64,000 nucleotides of DNA, taken from NCBI GenBank assembly GCA_964489885.1, contig CAZAZX010000004.1, positions 42,495-106,494 of the forward strand, given 5' to 3'. The DNA is from CAKOTZ01 sp964489885 (GTDB taxonomy: Bacteria; Bacillota; Clostridia; TANB77; CAG-508). Within the stretch, counting starts at the first letter, position 1. Each line of letters opens with the position of its first letter. The position numbers were made by a program, and so were the translations under genes. Positions 1 through 8,532 of this stretch are shown here, piece by piece. The notes under the pieces were generated by a model. It was not told the DNA's origin and did no database searches. It worked only from the letters and a program-made list of their open reading frames with translations.

Positions 1-18
1 TGTTTTTAAGCCGTTTTT

Positions 19-63
19 TTATTTTGGTCGAGTAATTTGTTGTCCAAAATATGCTGTATCCAT
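19..63 (-). CDS. possible 14-residue leader or small peptide
   Basis: An ATG at 63 follows a good ribosome binding site (AGGAG, about 6 bases upstream) and opens a 14-codon frame ending in TAA at 19-21. The peptide starts MDTAYFGQQ. It lies just downstream of a perfect inverted repeat (81-106) and close to the window edge, so it may be a leader peptide of a gene outside the window or an isolated small ORF. I do not recognise it. Only the start context supports it. Confidence 0.2.
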   Translation of the reverse strand: MDTAYFGQQITRPK

Positions 64-80
64 TTTACTCCTATTCCTTC

Positions 81-106
81 TTGCACAAAATCTTCATTTT
101 GTGCAA
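81..106. repeat. perfect inverted repeat (hairpin)
   Basis: Arms TTGCACAAAAT and ATTTTGTGCAA are separated by four bases. There is no T-run on either side, so this is not a canonical terminator. On the minus strand it lies just ahead of the ribosome binding site of the tiny ORF at 19-63, so it could be an operator or an mRNA leader hairpin. Function unknown. Confidence 0.45.
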
Positions 107-166
107 TGTTTTATATTCCAAAACAAAGGTATCTTGATTCCACTTTCTCTATCTCTCCTACACTAA

Positions 167-199
167 AAAAAAGTATATTTTATTGACATATACTTTTTT
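167..199. terminator. bidirectional intrinsic terminator
   Basis: A short stem (AGTATAT / ATATACT) is flanked by eight A residues on one side and eight T residues on the other, so it reads as a terminator in both directions. On the minus strand it lies 44 bases past the stop of the membrane-protein gene at 243-857. Confidence 0.6.
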
Positions 200-211
200 T
201 TGCTATATTAT
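183..211 (+). promoter_or_regulatory. sigma-A-type promoter
   Basis: TTGACA at 183-188 and TATTAT at 206-211 are separated by 17 bases, a near-consensus vegetative promoter. It reads rightward into the small ORF at 235 and antisense to the gene at 243-857. It overlaps the terminator hairpin at 167-199. Confidence 0.5.
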
Positions 212-234
212 TCTAAATTACTGGAGGTATTGAT

Positions 235-387
235 ATGAAAAATTATATAAAATTAATTGGAGAAGCAATATACAACTTTTTGATAGCTTTTTGGACTCCT
301 TTTAACTTTTTATTAGCAATAGCTTTTATGATAGATGATGATGATGGTGTAGGTATATTTTTTACAATTTCACCATTTTCATCATAA
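235..387 (+). CDS. possible 50-residue hydrophobic peptide, antisense to the neighbouring gene
   Basis: The frame opens with ATG 7 bases after a perfect GGAGGT (222-227) and lies downstream of a near-consensus promoter (183-211). The peptide starts MKNYIKLIGEAIY, has one hydrophobic stretch (about residues 11-33) and then an acidic DDDD segment. It overlaps the 3' end of the minus-strand gene at 243-857 almost entirely. It could be a real small membrane peptide, a promoter and 5' end left by a rearrangement, or an antisense transcript. I do not recognise the product; the expression signals are the only support. Confidence 0.3.
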   Translation: MKNYIKLIGEAIYNFLIAFWTPFNFLLAIAFMIDDDDGVGIFFTISPFSS

Positions 388-857
388 TATGTAACATCAT
401 CTGGATAACGATTAAATATAGTTCTTGTATTATTGTAAAATTCAACGATGTGTTCTTTAGATTTATAATATGCAACAAAATTGTATTTTTTGTAATAATA
501 GACAAATACCCTTGCCCTAAATTGGTCTTCTTCTATTCCAATATATTTTTCATTATCTATCATCTTTATATAATCTACTTCTATTACCCAACAACTGAAT
601 ATAAAAAACAAAAACGAAAATAAAATATATATGATAGCAAGAATAGTAACAAATACTTTTTTTATTATAGATTTAGTATGACGAAATCTTTGGGCAATAA
701 AGATAAAGATAAGTAAAAAAACAATCGCTTCTGTTATCCAATAAACCCAGCCTCTTAAGTACCAATTAAAATTCTCTAAAACTTTTGATACTAATGATAT
801 TATTACAATATTTAAAACAGCAACTAATAGAAATATATAATCCTTTTTATTTTTCAT
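243..857 (-). CDS. hypothetical membrane protein with three N-terminal TM segments
   Basis: The 204-residue protein has three predicted membrane segments (about residues 7-27, 37-58 and 67-95) followed by a soluble domain of about 110 residues with several Tyr-rich stretches. The start is supported by a GGGGGAGA ribosome binding site directly upstream. It lies downstream of the GH30 gene in the same direction and is closed by the terminator at 167-199. I do not recognise the family and cannot assign a function. Confidence 0.6.
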   Translation of the reverse strand: MKNKKDYIFLLVAVLNIVIISLVSKVLENFNWYLRGWVYWITEAIVFLLIFIFIAQRFRHTKSIIKKVFVTILAIIYILFSFLFFIFSCWVIEVDYIKMIDNEKYIGIEEDQFRARVFVYYYKKYNFVAYYKSKEHIVEFYNNTRTIFNRYPDDVTYYDENGEIVKNIPTPSSSSIIKAIANKKLKGVQKAIKKLYIASPINFI

Positions 858-907
858 ATATCTCCCCCATCCATTAATCTATTTTAATCAAATACATATA
901 AATTACA

Positions 908-2227
908 CTATTCAATTACATAGGTCACAATTGAATGTGCTTTTATTTCATCATCAATTAAAATATCCGTAATACAAAAATTAACTTTTTCATTATATTG
1001 ACTTTTGTTTAAAACTACAATTACAATTGATTCATTTTCATTTTTAAATCCTGTTATTTCCAGATTTTCAGTAAATTTAGAATAAGCTATTCTTTTTGCT
1101 TTTGGCTTAATAAATCTACTAAAGTGTTGAATATAATAATACTGTGGGTTTTTAATATAATTTGAAGAATCACTATTTAGCATTAATGGACTAGAGCAAA
1201 AATTTCCCTTGTGATTAGGCCCACCATTCTTTTCTAATATCATATTCCAATCCACATAAATATTTGTGCCTGAATTTAAATCTCCTATTATATCATGTGC
1301 ATAAATTTCGCCATTTTTTACATCTTTTATATTTTCATTTATTCCAGTACAAATTTCTGAAGCAACTAATAATTTATCAGGATATTTTTCGCTAAACAAT
1401 CTTATATTTTCAAAATGATCTCCAGAATAATAATGAAATGCAATACCAGCTATTTTATTAATGGCATCGTCATATCTAAATTCCTTTTCTGCTCTTTCTA
1501 ATAAATTATCTTTATTATGATCCCATATCAACAGCTTAGTATCCAAATTTTGACCTTTTATTTTTCTATAAAGATAATTTGTTGCAAACCTTATTTCCTC
1601 TTCTGGCGAATATAAACAAGATTCCCATTTTTGTATTGCATTTGGTTCATTTTGAATAGTTAAGTATTCAATTTTAAATCCATTTCTTTCATATTCTTTT
1701 ATATATTTTACTATATATTCTGCATATAATTCATAATACTTTTCTTTTAAACTTCCACCTAATGTCAGAATATGAGTATTTTTCATAAATGCTGGAGGAC
1801 TCTATGGTGATGAAATTAATCCAATATTTTTCTTTTTTTCACATATTTTTCTTAATAAAGGTAAGATGTATTTTTCATCTTCACTTATATTAAAGTCAGA
1901 TAAATCTTTTTTATAGGCATAAGAATATGGTTTTAAAGAAAAATCTGAACTTCCAATAGGTAATCTAATAAAATTATAATTTAAACCCTTATTTGAAATA
2001 ATATCATTTAAAATACTATCTTGATTTTCAGTTGAAAGTTTTGAAAAAGCAAAACCTGTTGATTCTGTTAGGGCACCACCAAAGCCTAAAAATGTTTGGT
2101 AAGTTATGTTAGGATAAAAAATAATCTTTCTATTTTCTATCCTTTTAGGTATTGATTTTATTCTTATTTCATTTGATTTTAGATACTCATCATCTGAAAT
2201 ACAGGTTTCATATTTTTTTATATTCAT
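908..2227 (-). pseudogene. GH30-family glycoside hydrolase interrupted by one in-frame amber codon
   Basis: Two frames (1802-2227 and 908-1786) are in the same phase and separated by one TAG at 1802-1804. Together they give a GH30 (glucosylceramidase/xylanase-like) protein of about 439 residues, close to the normal length. The N-terminal half has the family's FLGFGGALTESTG motif. The C-terminal half carries the acid/base Glu in QNEP (about residue 194) and a likely nucleophile Glu in VASEIC (about 291). The TAG sits where the family has Trp in SPWSPPAFMK, so one TGG to TAG transition explains it. No signal peptide is evident, so a cytoplasmic enzyme on imported glycosides would fit. It is a fresh nonsense mutation, an assembly error or, less likely, a suppressed stop; rho in this window ends with TAG, so UAG is a working stop here. 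Confidence 0.75.
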
Positions 2228-2265
2228 ATTGTTTTAATCCTTTCGTTAAATATTATGTTAATACA

Positions 2266-2296
2266 AAGAAAAAAGTTAGAATTATTTCTAACTTTA
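2266..2296 (-). terminator. intrinsic terminator after rho
   Basis: The stem AAAGTTAGAA / TTCTAACTTT with a 4-base loop is followed on the minus strand by a run of T residues. It lies 12 bases past the rho stop codon and separates rho from the GH30 gene. Confidence 0.65.
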
Positions 2297-2307
2297 AATA
2301 TGATTAT

Positions 2308-3609
2308 CTATTTTAATAGTCTTTCTAATTTATCAATTAATTCAGAATTTGTTTTGGTTGCTACTATTTGATTTAATAATTGTTCTGTCATATCTTGTGT
2401 TGACATATTGTTCATACTCTTTCTTAAAGAATATAAAACTTCTAATTCTTTTTGACCTAATAATAAATCTTCACGTCTAGTTCCTGATTTATTTATATCT
2501 ATGGCAGGGAAAATTCTTTTTTCAGATAATTTCCTATCCAAGTGAACCTCCATATTGCCAGTACCTTTAAATTCTTCAAAAATGACATCATCCATTTTGC
2601 TACCTGTTTCAACTAAAGCTGTAGCTAGTATAGTTAAACTCCCTGCATCTTCAGTATTTCTCGCAGCTCCAAAAAAACGTTTTGGTTTATGTAAGGCAGA
2701 TGGATCAAGACCACCTGATAAAGTTCTTCCAGATGTTGGAATTACAAGGTTATAAGCACGTGCAAGTCTTGTTATACTATCTAAAAGAATTACAACATCT
2801 TTTTTTTGTTCAGTAAGTCTTTTAGCTCTCTCTAAAACCATTTCAGCAACTTTAACATGATGTTCAGGATGTTCATCAAAAGTAGAATATATAACATCAC
2901 CATTAATAGATCTTCTCATATCAGTTACTTCTTCTGGTCTTTCATCAATTAACAAAACAATTAGTTCAACTTCAGGATTGTTTGTTGTAATACTATTTGC
3001 AATTTTTTTTAAGATTGTAGTTTTTCCAGCTTTAGGAGGAGCAACAATCATTCCTCTTTGTCCCTTTCCTATGGGAGAAATTAAATCAACTAATCTCATA
3101 GTATATTCATTAGGTGTTGTTTCTAATTTTAGTCTTTTATTAGGATAAATAGGTATTAAATCATCAAACGAACGACGCTTCATTGCATTTTCTGGATGCT
3201 GTTCATTAACTTCTCCAACATATATTAAGGCTGGAAACTTTTCACCTTCTTTTGGATTTCTAGCTATACCTTTGATTTTATCTCCAGTATCTAAATGAAA
3301 TCTTCTTATTTGAACAGGTGAAATATATACATCTTTGGGAGTTGATAAATAATTTTTTCCCCTTAAAAAGCCATATCCATCAGGTAAAACTTCTAATATA
3401 CCTTCAACAATTCTATCATCATCATTTGTAAGCTTATATGTACCATCTTCACTTACTTCTTCTTTTATATTTGAATTTTCTTTATTGTTACTTAAATTTT
3501 CATTTAAAAGTTCTATAAGTTCACTTTTCTTTAATTTAGAAATATTACTAATTTTATTTTCCTTTGCAATTTTTTTTAATTCAGTAAGGCTTAATTTATC
3601 AAAATCCAT
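2308..3609 (-). CDS. rho: transcription termination factor Rho
   Basis: Hexameric RNA-dependent ATPase that terminates transcription. In order: an N-terminal Rho_N helical domain (LTELKKIAKEN), a cold-shock-like RNA-binding domain (GYGFLRGKNYL), then the RecA-like motor with Walker A (PPKAGKTT, about residue 195) and Walker B (VVILLDSITRLARAYN). The length (about 433 residues) is typical. I prefer ATG at 3609 (MDFDKL) because AGAGGG lies upstream; a TTG at 3633 would add eight residues but has no ribosome binding site. It is a separate unit between two intrinsic terminators (2266-2296 and 3651-3683). The stop is TAG. Confidence 0.97.
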   Translation of the reverse strand: MDFDKLSLTELKKIAKENKISNISKLKKSELIELLNENLSNNKENSNIKEEVSEDGTYKLTNDDDRIVEGILEVLPDGYGFLRGKNYLSTPKDVYISPVQIRRFHLDTGDKIKGIARNPKEGEKFPALIYVGEVNEQHPENAMKRRSFDDLIPIYPNKRLKLETTPNEYTMRLVDLISPIGKGQRGMIVAPPKAGKTTILKKIANSITTNNPEVELIVLLIDERPEEVTDMRRSINGDVIYSTFDEHPEHHVKVAEMVLERAKRLTEQKKDVVILLDSITRLARAYNLVIPTSGRTLSGGLDPSALHKPKRFFGAARNTEDAGSLTILATALVETGSKMDDVIFEEFKGTGNMEVHLDRKLSEKRIFPAIDINKSGTRREDLLLGQKELEVLYSLRKSMNNMSTQDMTEQLLNQIVATKTNSELIDKLERLLK

Positions 3610-3650
3610 ATTAATATTGAAACCCTCTTTCAAATTATTTTTAGTTTCTT

Positions 3651-3683
3651 AAAAAAATAACTATACATACTTTAATGTATAGT
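3651..3683 (-). terminator. intrinsic terminator after divIC
   Basis: The stem ACTATACAT / ATGTATAGT with a 6-base loop is followed on the minus strand by a T-rich tract. It closes the yabP-yabQ-divIC group just past the divIC stop. Confidence 0.65.
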
Positions 3684-3685
3684 CA

Positions 3686-3967
3686 TTAGTTATATACTTT
3701 ATATATACGCTCATTAGGTAGATACATATCTAATTTATCCCTTGCTATCTGTTCTATATACTCAGGAGAATTTAAGTTATCTTTTAAAGACAGCAATTCA
3801 TCCTGATATTCTTTTTCTTTTGTTATCTGTGATTCATAATATTCACTATTGCTTTTATAAGCATTTAGTGTTTTTTGTTGATTTATGAATATAGATGCAA
3901 TATATACAATTAATAAAGTTATTAATAACTTTTTAAATAATACTCCAAATTTTATATTTCTTTTCAT
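3686..3967 (-). CDS. divIC: septum formation initiator, DivIC/FtsB family
   Basis: A 93-residue bitopic divisome protein: a short basic N-terminus, one membrane segment (about residues 11-27), a coiled coil (about 30-65) and the family's C-terminal motif EYIEQIARDKL followed by YLPNERIY. Known role: it forms the FtsL/DivIC/DivIB subcomplex at the septum. It follows yabP and yabQ, the classic Firmicutes gene order, which supports the DivIC assignment over other small coiled-coil proteins. ATG start. Confidence 0.9.
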   Translation of the reverse strand: MKRNIKFGVLFKKLLITLLIVYIASIFINQQKTLNAYKSNSEYYESQITKEKEYQDELLSLKDNLNSPEYIEQIARDKLDMYLPNERIYKVYN

Positions 3968-4027
3968 GTGTAGACTCCATTACTATACTTATTATATTAT
4001 TCTACATTAAAATATAAATTCCTTTAA

Positions 4028-4453
4028 TTATCTTTGCTTTTTAAACTTAATTTTTTCAAAATTTACAAAATTCTTCATTAATTTTAAGAATTTTACTATT
4101 GGCAAAATAATAATCTTGCCCACTTTATAAATTAAGTTTTTTATAAATATACTGATTTTGGTACAAATTTTTATAACATACTTACTAATTAGTAAAATGT
4201 AAAATAATATTCCAATAAACAATCCAATAAAAATAAAAGCTCTTAATTCCCCATCGTTAAATTTAAATATAGTATATGCTAATAAAATACAAGTTAACAG
4301 CCAAAAAACAATATCTTCAATATATGTTACGAAATCAGGTGTTTTAAAAGTTTTTCTTAAGATTCTAAAAAAATCAAAAAGAAGACCTACTAAAACTCCG
4401 CATATTATAAATATAAAAAATGTAACAGTTTGATTTAGTACAAAGTTACTCAT
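4028..4453 (-). CDS. yabQ: spore cortex biosynthesis protein YabQ
   Basis: A 141-residue membrane protein with about four hydrophobic segments. The signature GLLFDFFRILRK of the Spore_YabQ family comes after the first segment, and the tail is Lys-rich. YabQ sits in the forespore-surrounding membrane and is needed for cortex formation in Bacillus. The yabP stop is 11 bases upstream, so the two are translated from one message, and divIC follows. The context and motif make this a confident call. Confidence 0.9.
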   Translation of the reverse strand: MSNFVLNQTVTFFIFIICGVLVGLLFDFFRILRKTFKTPDFVTYIEDIVFWLLTCILLAYTIFKFNDGELRAFIFIGLFIGILFYILLISKYVIKICTKISIFIKNLIYKVGKIIILPIVKFLKLMKNFVNFEKIKFKKQR

Positions 4454-4464
4454 AATCTCTTCCT

Positions 4465-4764
4465 CTATTTAAATAATTTACCTAAAAATGAACCTGTTTT
4501 TGAATCCGCTTCTTTATCTGAATAATTTAAACTGCTAACATCACCTTCAACAATAACATCAGAAGTATCTATGCTTAATTTATTTATACGCAAATTTTCT
4601 CCTTTAACATGTAATAAGCCTAGCTCTGTTTCTAAAATAATTATTTGGTCGTCAAAGCTAAGAACATCTAACACTCCAGAAATACTTAGCTTCTCTCTAT
4701 TTTCTAAAACAATATTTTGAATAACATTTGTATTATTCATAATTTTTCTATCATCTATATTCAT
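4465..4764 (-). CDS. yabP: sporulation protein YabP
   Basis: A 99-residue protein of the YabP/YqfC family: a beta-rich core with LSISGVLDVLSFDD and LGLLHVKGENLRI, typical of the family, and no membrane segment. In Bacillus it is expressed in the mother cell with YabQ. The ATG follows a TAGGAGG site. It heads the yabP-yabQ-divIC group. Confidence 0.9.
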   Translation of the reverse strand: MNIDDRKIMNNTNVIQNIVLENREKLSISGVLDVLSFDDQIIILETELGLLHVKGENLRINKLSIDTSDVIVEGDVSSLNYSDKEADSKTGSFLGKLFK

Positions 4765-4828
4765 AAATAACCTCCTAGAGAAATTTTACTAATATTAATA
4801 TATTCAGGTCTTGTCTATTTTAGAACCG

Positions 4829-5812
4829 CTATATAATCAAATTATCATGTATTTGTTTTAACATATAGTCAGAATTTTTGTTATTTAAAATAATAGATAT
4901 TACATTTTCTATTGAGTTATTAATAATATAATCTTTAATTCCGTTGGCTTTCATAGTACCTTTTATAATTAAATTAGCTTTATCTAAATTTTTTTTATTA
5001 TTTATTATAAAGCTAATAATATCTAAATAATCATTTAGTCTTTTTTTCGTACAACTTACAATTATAAAATTGTTATCTGTTTTCTTATTATTTATTGCTG
5101 TTCCAATTTCATTTTCTTCTACAGATTTTATAACCAATTTTAAGTTATGATTTTTTGCATATTCCACAGACTTATACGAAAGAATTTTAGCTCCCATTTT
5201 TGAGAGTTCCATCATATCCATATAATTGATATTTTTTATTTTTTTTGCTGTTGTAACAATTTTTGGGTCTGCTGTATAAATACTTTTTGTATCTTTAAAT
5301 ATTTCACATACATCTGCTTCTAAATATGCTGCAAGCTCAGTCGCAGTTGTATCAGAACCTCCCCTACCCAATGTTGTTATATTATTATTTTTGTCAACAC
5401 CTTGAAATCCTGCTACAATAACAATATATCCTTTATTTAAATAATATTTAATAATTTCTGTATTTATATTTTCAATATTTGCATCAGTATATTTATTATT
5501 TGTAAGAATGCCTGTTTGCCACCCAGTCATACTTATTGACTTATATCCCATATTATTTATCATAATACTCAAAAGCCCAATTGCAATTTGTTCACCACTT
5601 GATAAAACAACATCCACTTCTCTTTGATTTGGCTTATTAGTTATTTCAAAAATCCTATCATTTAATTCATCTGTTGTATTACCTGTTGCTGAGATAACCG
5701 CAACAACCATATTACCTTGCTTATATGAAGAAATAATACTTTTAGCCACTTTCTCCATTTTTATTTTATCCTCAACTAATTTACCTCCATATTTTTGAAC
5801 TATAATTTTCAT
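4829..5812 (-). CDS. aspartate kinase with a shortened, degenerate regulatory region
   Basis: Phosphorylates aspartate, the first step to lysine, threonine, methionine and diaminopimelate. The amino-acid kinase fold is complete: the N-terminal QKYGGKLV (usually KFGG), the SATGNTTDEL loop, SSGEQIAIGLLS, and GRGGSDTTATELA near residue 150. The usual tandem ACT domains are much reduced: only about 95 residues follow the catalytic part, giving 327 residues against about 400 in the family. The tail ends in a weak ACT-like segment. The EIFKDTKSIYTADPK motif departs from the common form EIYTDVDGVYTADPR. Feedback control by lysine or threonine is therefore probably altered; that is inference. Confidence 0.85.
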   Translation of the reverse strand: MKIIVQKYGGKLVEDKIKMEKVAKSIISSYKQGNMVVAVISATGNTTDELNDRIFEITNKPNQREVDVVLSSGEQIAIGLLSIMINNMGYKSISMTGWQTGILTNNKYTDANIENINTEIIKYYLNKGYIVIVAGFQGVDKNNNITTLGRGGSDTTATELAAYLEADVCEIFKDTKSIYTADPKIVTTAKKIKNINYMDMMELSKMGAKILSYKSVEYAKNHNLKLVIKSVEENEIGTAINNKKTDNNFIIVSCTKKRLNDYLDIISFIINNKKNLDKANLIIKGTMKANGIKDYIINNSIENVISIILNNKNSDYMLKQIHDNLII

Positions 5813-5833
5813 TTTTATCTCTCCAACGTAAAA

Positions 5834-5870
5834 ATACTAGCAAGTATATATTTATATACACTGCTAGTAT
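5834..5870 (-). terminator. intrinsic terminator after mutS
   Basis: Outer stem ATACTAGCA / TGCTAGTAT with a second inner stem (GTATATA / TATATAC). On the minus strand it is followed by TTTTTACG. It lies between mutS and the aspartate kinase gene. Confidence 0.6.
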
Positions 5871-5901
5871 AATATATGTTAAATTAATATAATATGTTAA
5901 A

Positions 5902-8532
5902 TTATCCAATTTTTTCTTTCATTTTAACTAAAATGTTTAAAGCATCTATTGGAGTTAATTCATTAACATTAATTTTATCTAATTCATGGGCAATATCAGC
6001 CAATTTATAATTATACATATCAAGCTGTCCAGCCACTTCTTTTTTACTCTGTTTAGATGTATCTTTTTGTTTTATTTTTCTCTCTAAAGTTTTTAAAATT
6101 TCATTTGACCTTGTTATAACTGGTTGAGGTACACCTGCTAATTTGGCAACATGAATACCATAACTTTCATCTGTTCCTTCAGGTATTATTTTGCGTAAAA
6201 AAATTATATTTTCTCCCTTTTCCTTTACAGCAATTGAATAATTTTTAATTCCATCTAGTTTTTCCTCCAATTGTGTTAATTCATGGTAATGAGTTGCAAA
6301 TAAAGTTTTGCATCCAATATTTTCTGGATTAGACATATATTCTACAACTGCCCAAGCAATTGATAAGCCATCATACGTAGAAGTGCCTCTTCCTATTTCA
6401 TCTAGTATAACTAAACTGTTTCTAGTTGCATTTTTAAGGATTGTAGCTACTTCCATCATCTCTACCATAAAAGTACTTTGTCCCATTCCTAAATCATCTG
6501 ATGCACCAACTCTTGTAAATATCTTATCTACAATACCAATTTTTGCATAACTTGCAGGAACAAAACTTCCAATTTGAGCCATAATAGTTATTAAAGCTAC
6601 TTGCCTCATATAGGTAGATTTACCAGCCATATTAGGACCTGTTATTATAGAAAATCTATTATCCTTTGTGTCCAAATATGTATCGTTGTCTACAAATTCT
6701 TTACTCGGTAAAAGTTTTTCTACTACAGGATGTCTTCCTGCCTTAATATCTATTTGACCACTTTCGTCAATTATAGGTTTTACATAATTCATATCTTCTG
6801 CAACTTTTGCAAATGAAGATAAAACATCTAAAGTAGCAATAATAGCAGCAGTTTGCTGTATTCTTTCTATTTGTTTTGCAATTTTTCCTCTTATATCTAT
6901 AAATATATGATATTCAAGGTCAATTGCCTTTTCTTGAGACCCTAAAACATTTTCTTCTAATTGCTTTAACTCTTCTGTAATAAATCTTTCACAGTTAGTA
7001 AGAGTTTGTTTTCTTATATAACTTTCAGGAACTAAATTTAGATAAGATTTTGTAACTTCAATATAATAGCCAAATACCTTATTATATCCAACTTTTAAAT
7101 TCTTTATTCCAGTCTGTTTCCTTTCTCGCATTTCTAATCCAATTAACCAATTTTTACCTTCTGTCGATGCTTGTTTATATTTATCTAACTCTTCATTATA
7201 GCCTAATTTTATAATTCCTCCTTCTGTAATTGCAATTGGAGGGTCTTCTATTATTGATTGTTCAATTAAGGTATAAATATCTGTTAAAGTATCTAAATTA
7301 TTATATAGGTTTACAATATAATTTGATTTCCCATTTTCCTTTAAAATTTCCTTTATTTTTGGCAATTGTTCTAATGAGTTTTTTAAAGATATTAAATCTC
7401 TTGCATTAGCACTGCCAAATGAAATTTTTCCTATTAAACGTTCAATATCATAAACTTTTTTCAACAATTCTTGCAATTCATCTCTAAACATTAGTTGATT
7501 TTTTAATTCTTCTACTGCATTTGATCTATTATTTATTTCAGATACATTTAATAGAGGGTTGGCAATCCATCTTTTTAACAATCTGCCTCCCATAGATGTT
7601 AGCGTTTTATCCAATACCCATAAAAGAGTACCTTTTTTTGTCTTTTCACGCATTTTTTCAGTTAATTCTAAATGTCTTCTTGCATTTACATCTAAAGCCA
7701 TATATTGACTAATATTATAAAATTTTATTTTGTTTATATGTTCTAATTTCATTTTTTGTGTTTGTAATAAATAGTTAAGCAAAGCATTTGAGGCAACAAC
7801 ACCAAAAATACAATTAGACAAATCTTTTATTTCTTCATTATTATCATTTAATATCGTATAGTCATTCTCAATAACTGTTGTATCTTCATTAAAAACATTT
7901 TCAGGCAAGTTAGTTATATATATATCAAAACGTTCTTTTATTGTATCTATTTCCTTTTTAGTATCATAAAAAATATTGTTTACTATAATTTCTGCTGGGC
8001 TATATCTTGCTATTTCATCTAATAACATTTGAAAATTATTTGTTTCTTTAATTTCTGAAGCATAAAAATCTCCAGTACTAATATCACATACTGCTATTCC
8101 AAAATATATACCTCTTTTAAATATAGACATAATATAATTATTTTCTTTTTCGTTTAACATATTAGATTCCATCACAGTACCAGGTGTTACAATACGTATT
8201 ACATCTCTTTTAACAATTCCTTTGGCAAGTTTTGGGTCTTCTAACTGTTCACAAATAGCAACTTTATATCCCTTATCTATTAGCTTTGGAATATAACTTT
8301 CTACTGCATGATGAGGAATTCCACACATAGGTGCTCTTTCTTCAAGCCCGCAATCTTTTCCTGTTAAAGTAATTTCAAGTTCGCGAGATGCAATTATTGC
8401 ATCATCAAAAAACATTTCGTAAAAATCACCTAATCTGTAAAAAAGTATGCAATCCATATATTCTAATTTCGTTTTAATATAGTGTTGCATCATTGGAGTA
8501 ACTTTTTCTATATCTACTTCTTTAATTGTCAA
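5902..8532 (-). CDS. mutS: DNA mismatch repair protein MutS
   Basis: Mismatch-recognition ATPase of 876 residues, the normal MutS1 length. The N-terminal domain has the mismatch-binding FYEMFFDDA (Phe-x-Glu, about residue 37). The ATPase domain has Walker A GPNMAGKST, Walker B LVILDEIGRGTSTYDG and FATHYHELTQLE. The start is TTG at 8532, with AGGGTGAG upstream, inside the end of miaB: the two overlap by 11 bases, which suggests translational coupling. MutL is not adjacent, unlike in many Clostridia where mutL follows mutS. Confidence 0.97.
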   Translation of the reverse strand: MTIKEVDIEKVTPMMQHYIKTKLEYMDCILFYRLGDFYEMFFDDAIIASRELEITLTGKDCGLEERAPMCGIPHHAVESYIPKLIDKGYKVAICEQLEDPKLAKGIVKRDVIRIVTPGTVMESNMLNEKENNYIMSIFKRGIYFGIAVCDISTGDFYASEIKETNNFQMLLDEIARYSPAEIIVNNIFYDTKKEIDTIKERFDIYITNLPENVFNEDTTVIENDYTILNDNNEEIKDLSNCIFGVVASNALLNYLLQTQKMKLEHINKIKFYNISQYMALDVNARRHLELTEKMREKTKKGTLLWVLDKTLTSMGGRLLKRWIANPLLNVSEINNRSNAVEELKNQLMFRDELQELLKKVYDIERLIGKISFGSANARDLISLKNSLEQLPKIKEILKENGKSNYIVNLYNNLDTLTDIYTLIEQSIIEDPPIAITEGGIIKLGYNEELDKYKQASTEGKNWLIGLEMRERKQTGIKNLKVGYNKVFGYYIEVTKSYLNLVPESYIRKQTLTNCERFITEELKQLEENVLGSQEKAIDLEYHIFIDIRGKIAKQIERIQQTAAIIATLDVLSSFAKVAEDMNYVKPIIDESGQIDIKAGRHPVVEKLLPSKEFVDNDTYLDTKDNRFSIITGPNMAGKSTYMRQVALITIMAQIGSFVPASYAKIGIVDKIFTRVGASDDLGMGQSTFMVEMMEVATILKNATRNSLVILDEIGRGTSTYDGLSIAWAVVEYMSNPENIGCKTLFATHYHELTQLEEKLDGIKNYSIAVKEKGENIIFLRKIIPEGTDESYGIHVAKLAGVPQPVITRSNEILKTLERKIKQKDTSKQSKKEVAGQLDMYNYKLADIAHELDKINVNELTPIDALNILVKMKEKIG

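Noticed and set aside
1802..1804. Recoding of UAG (for example pyrrolysine or a reassigned stop)
   Set aside because: UAG ends rho and dtd normally in this window, and only one in-frame UAG was seen. A simple TGG to TAG mutation is enough.
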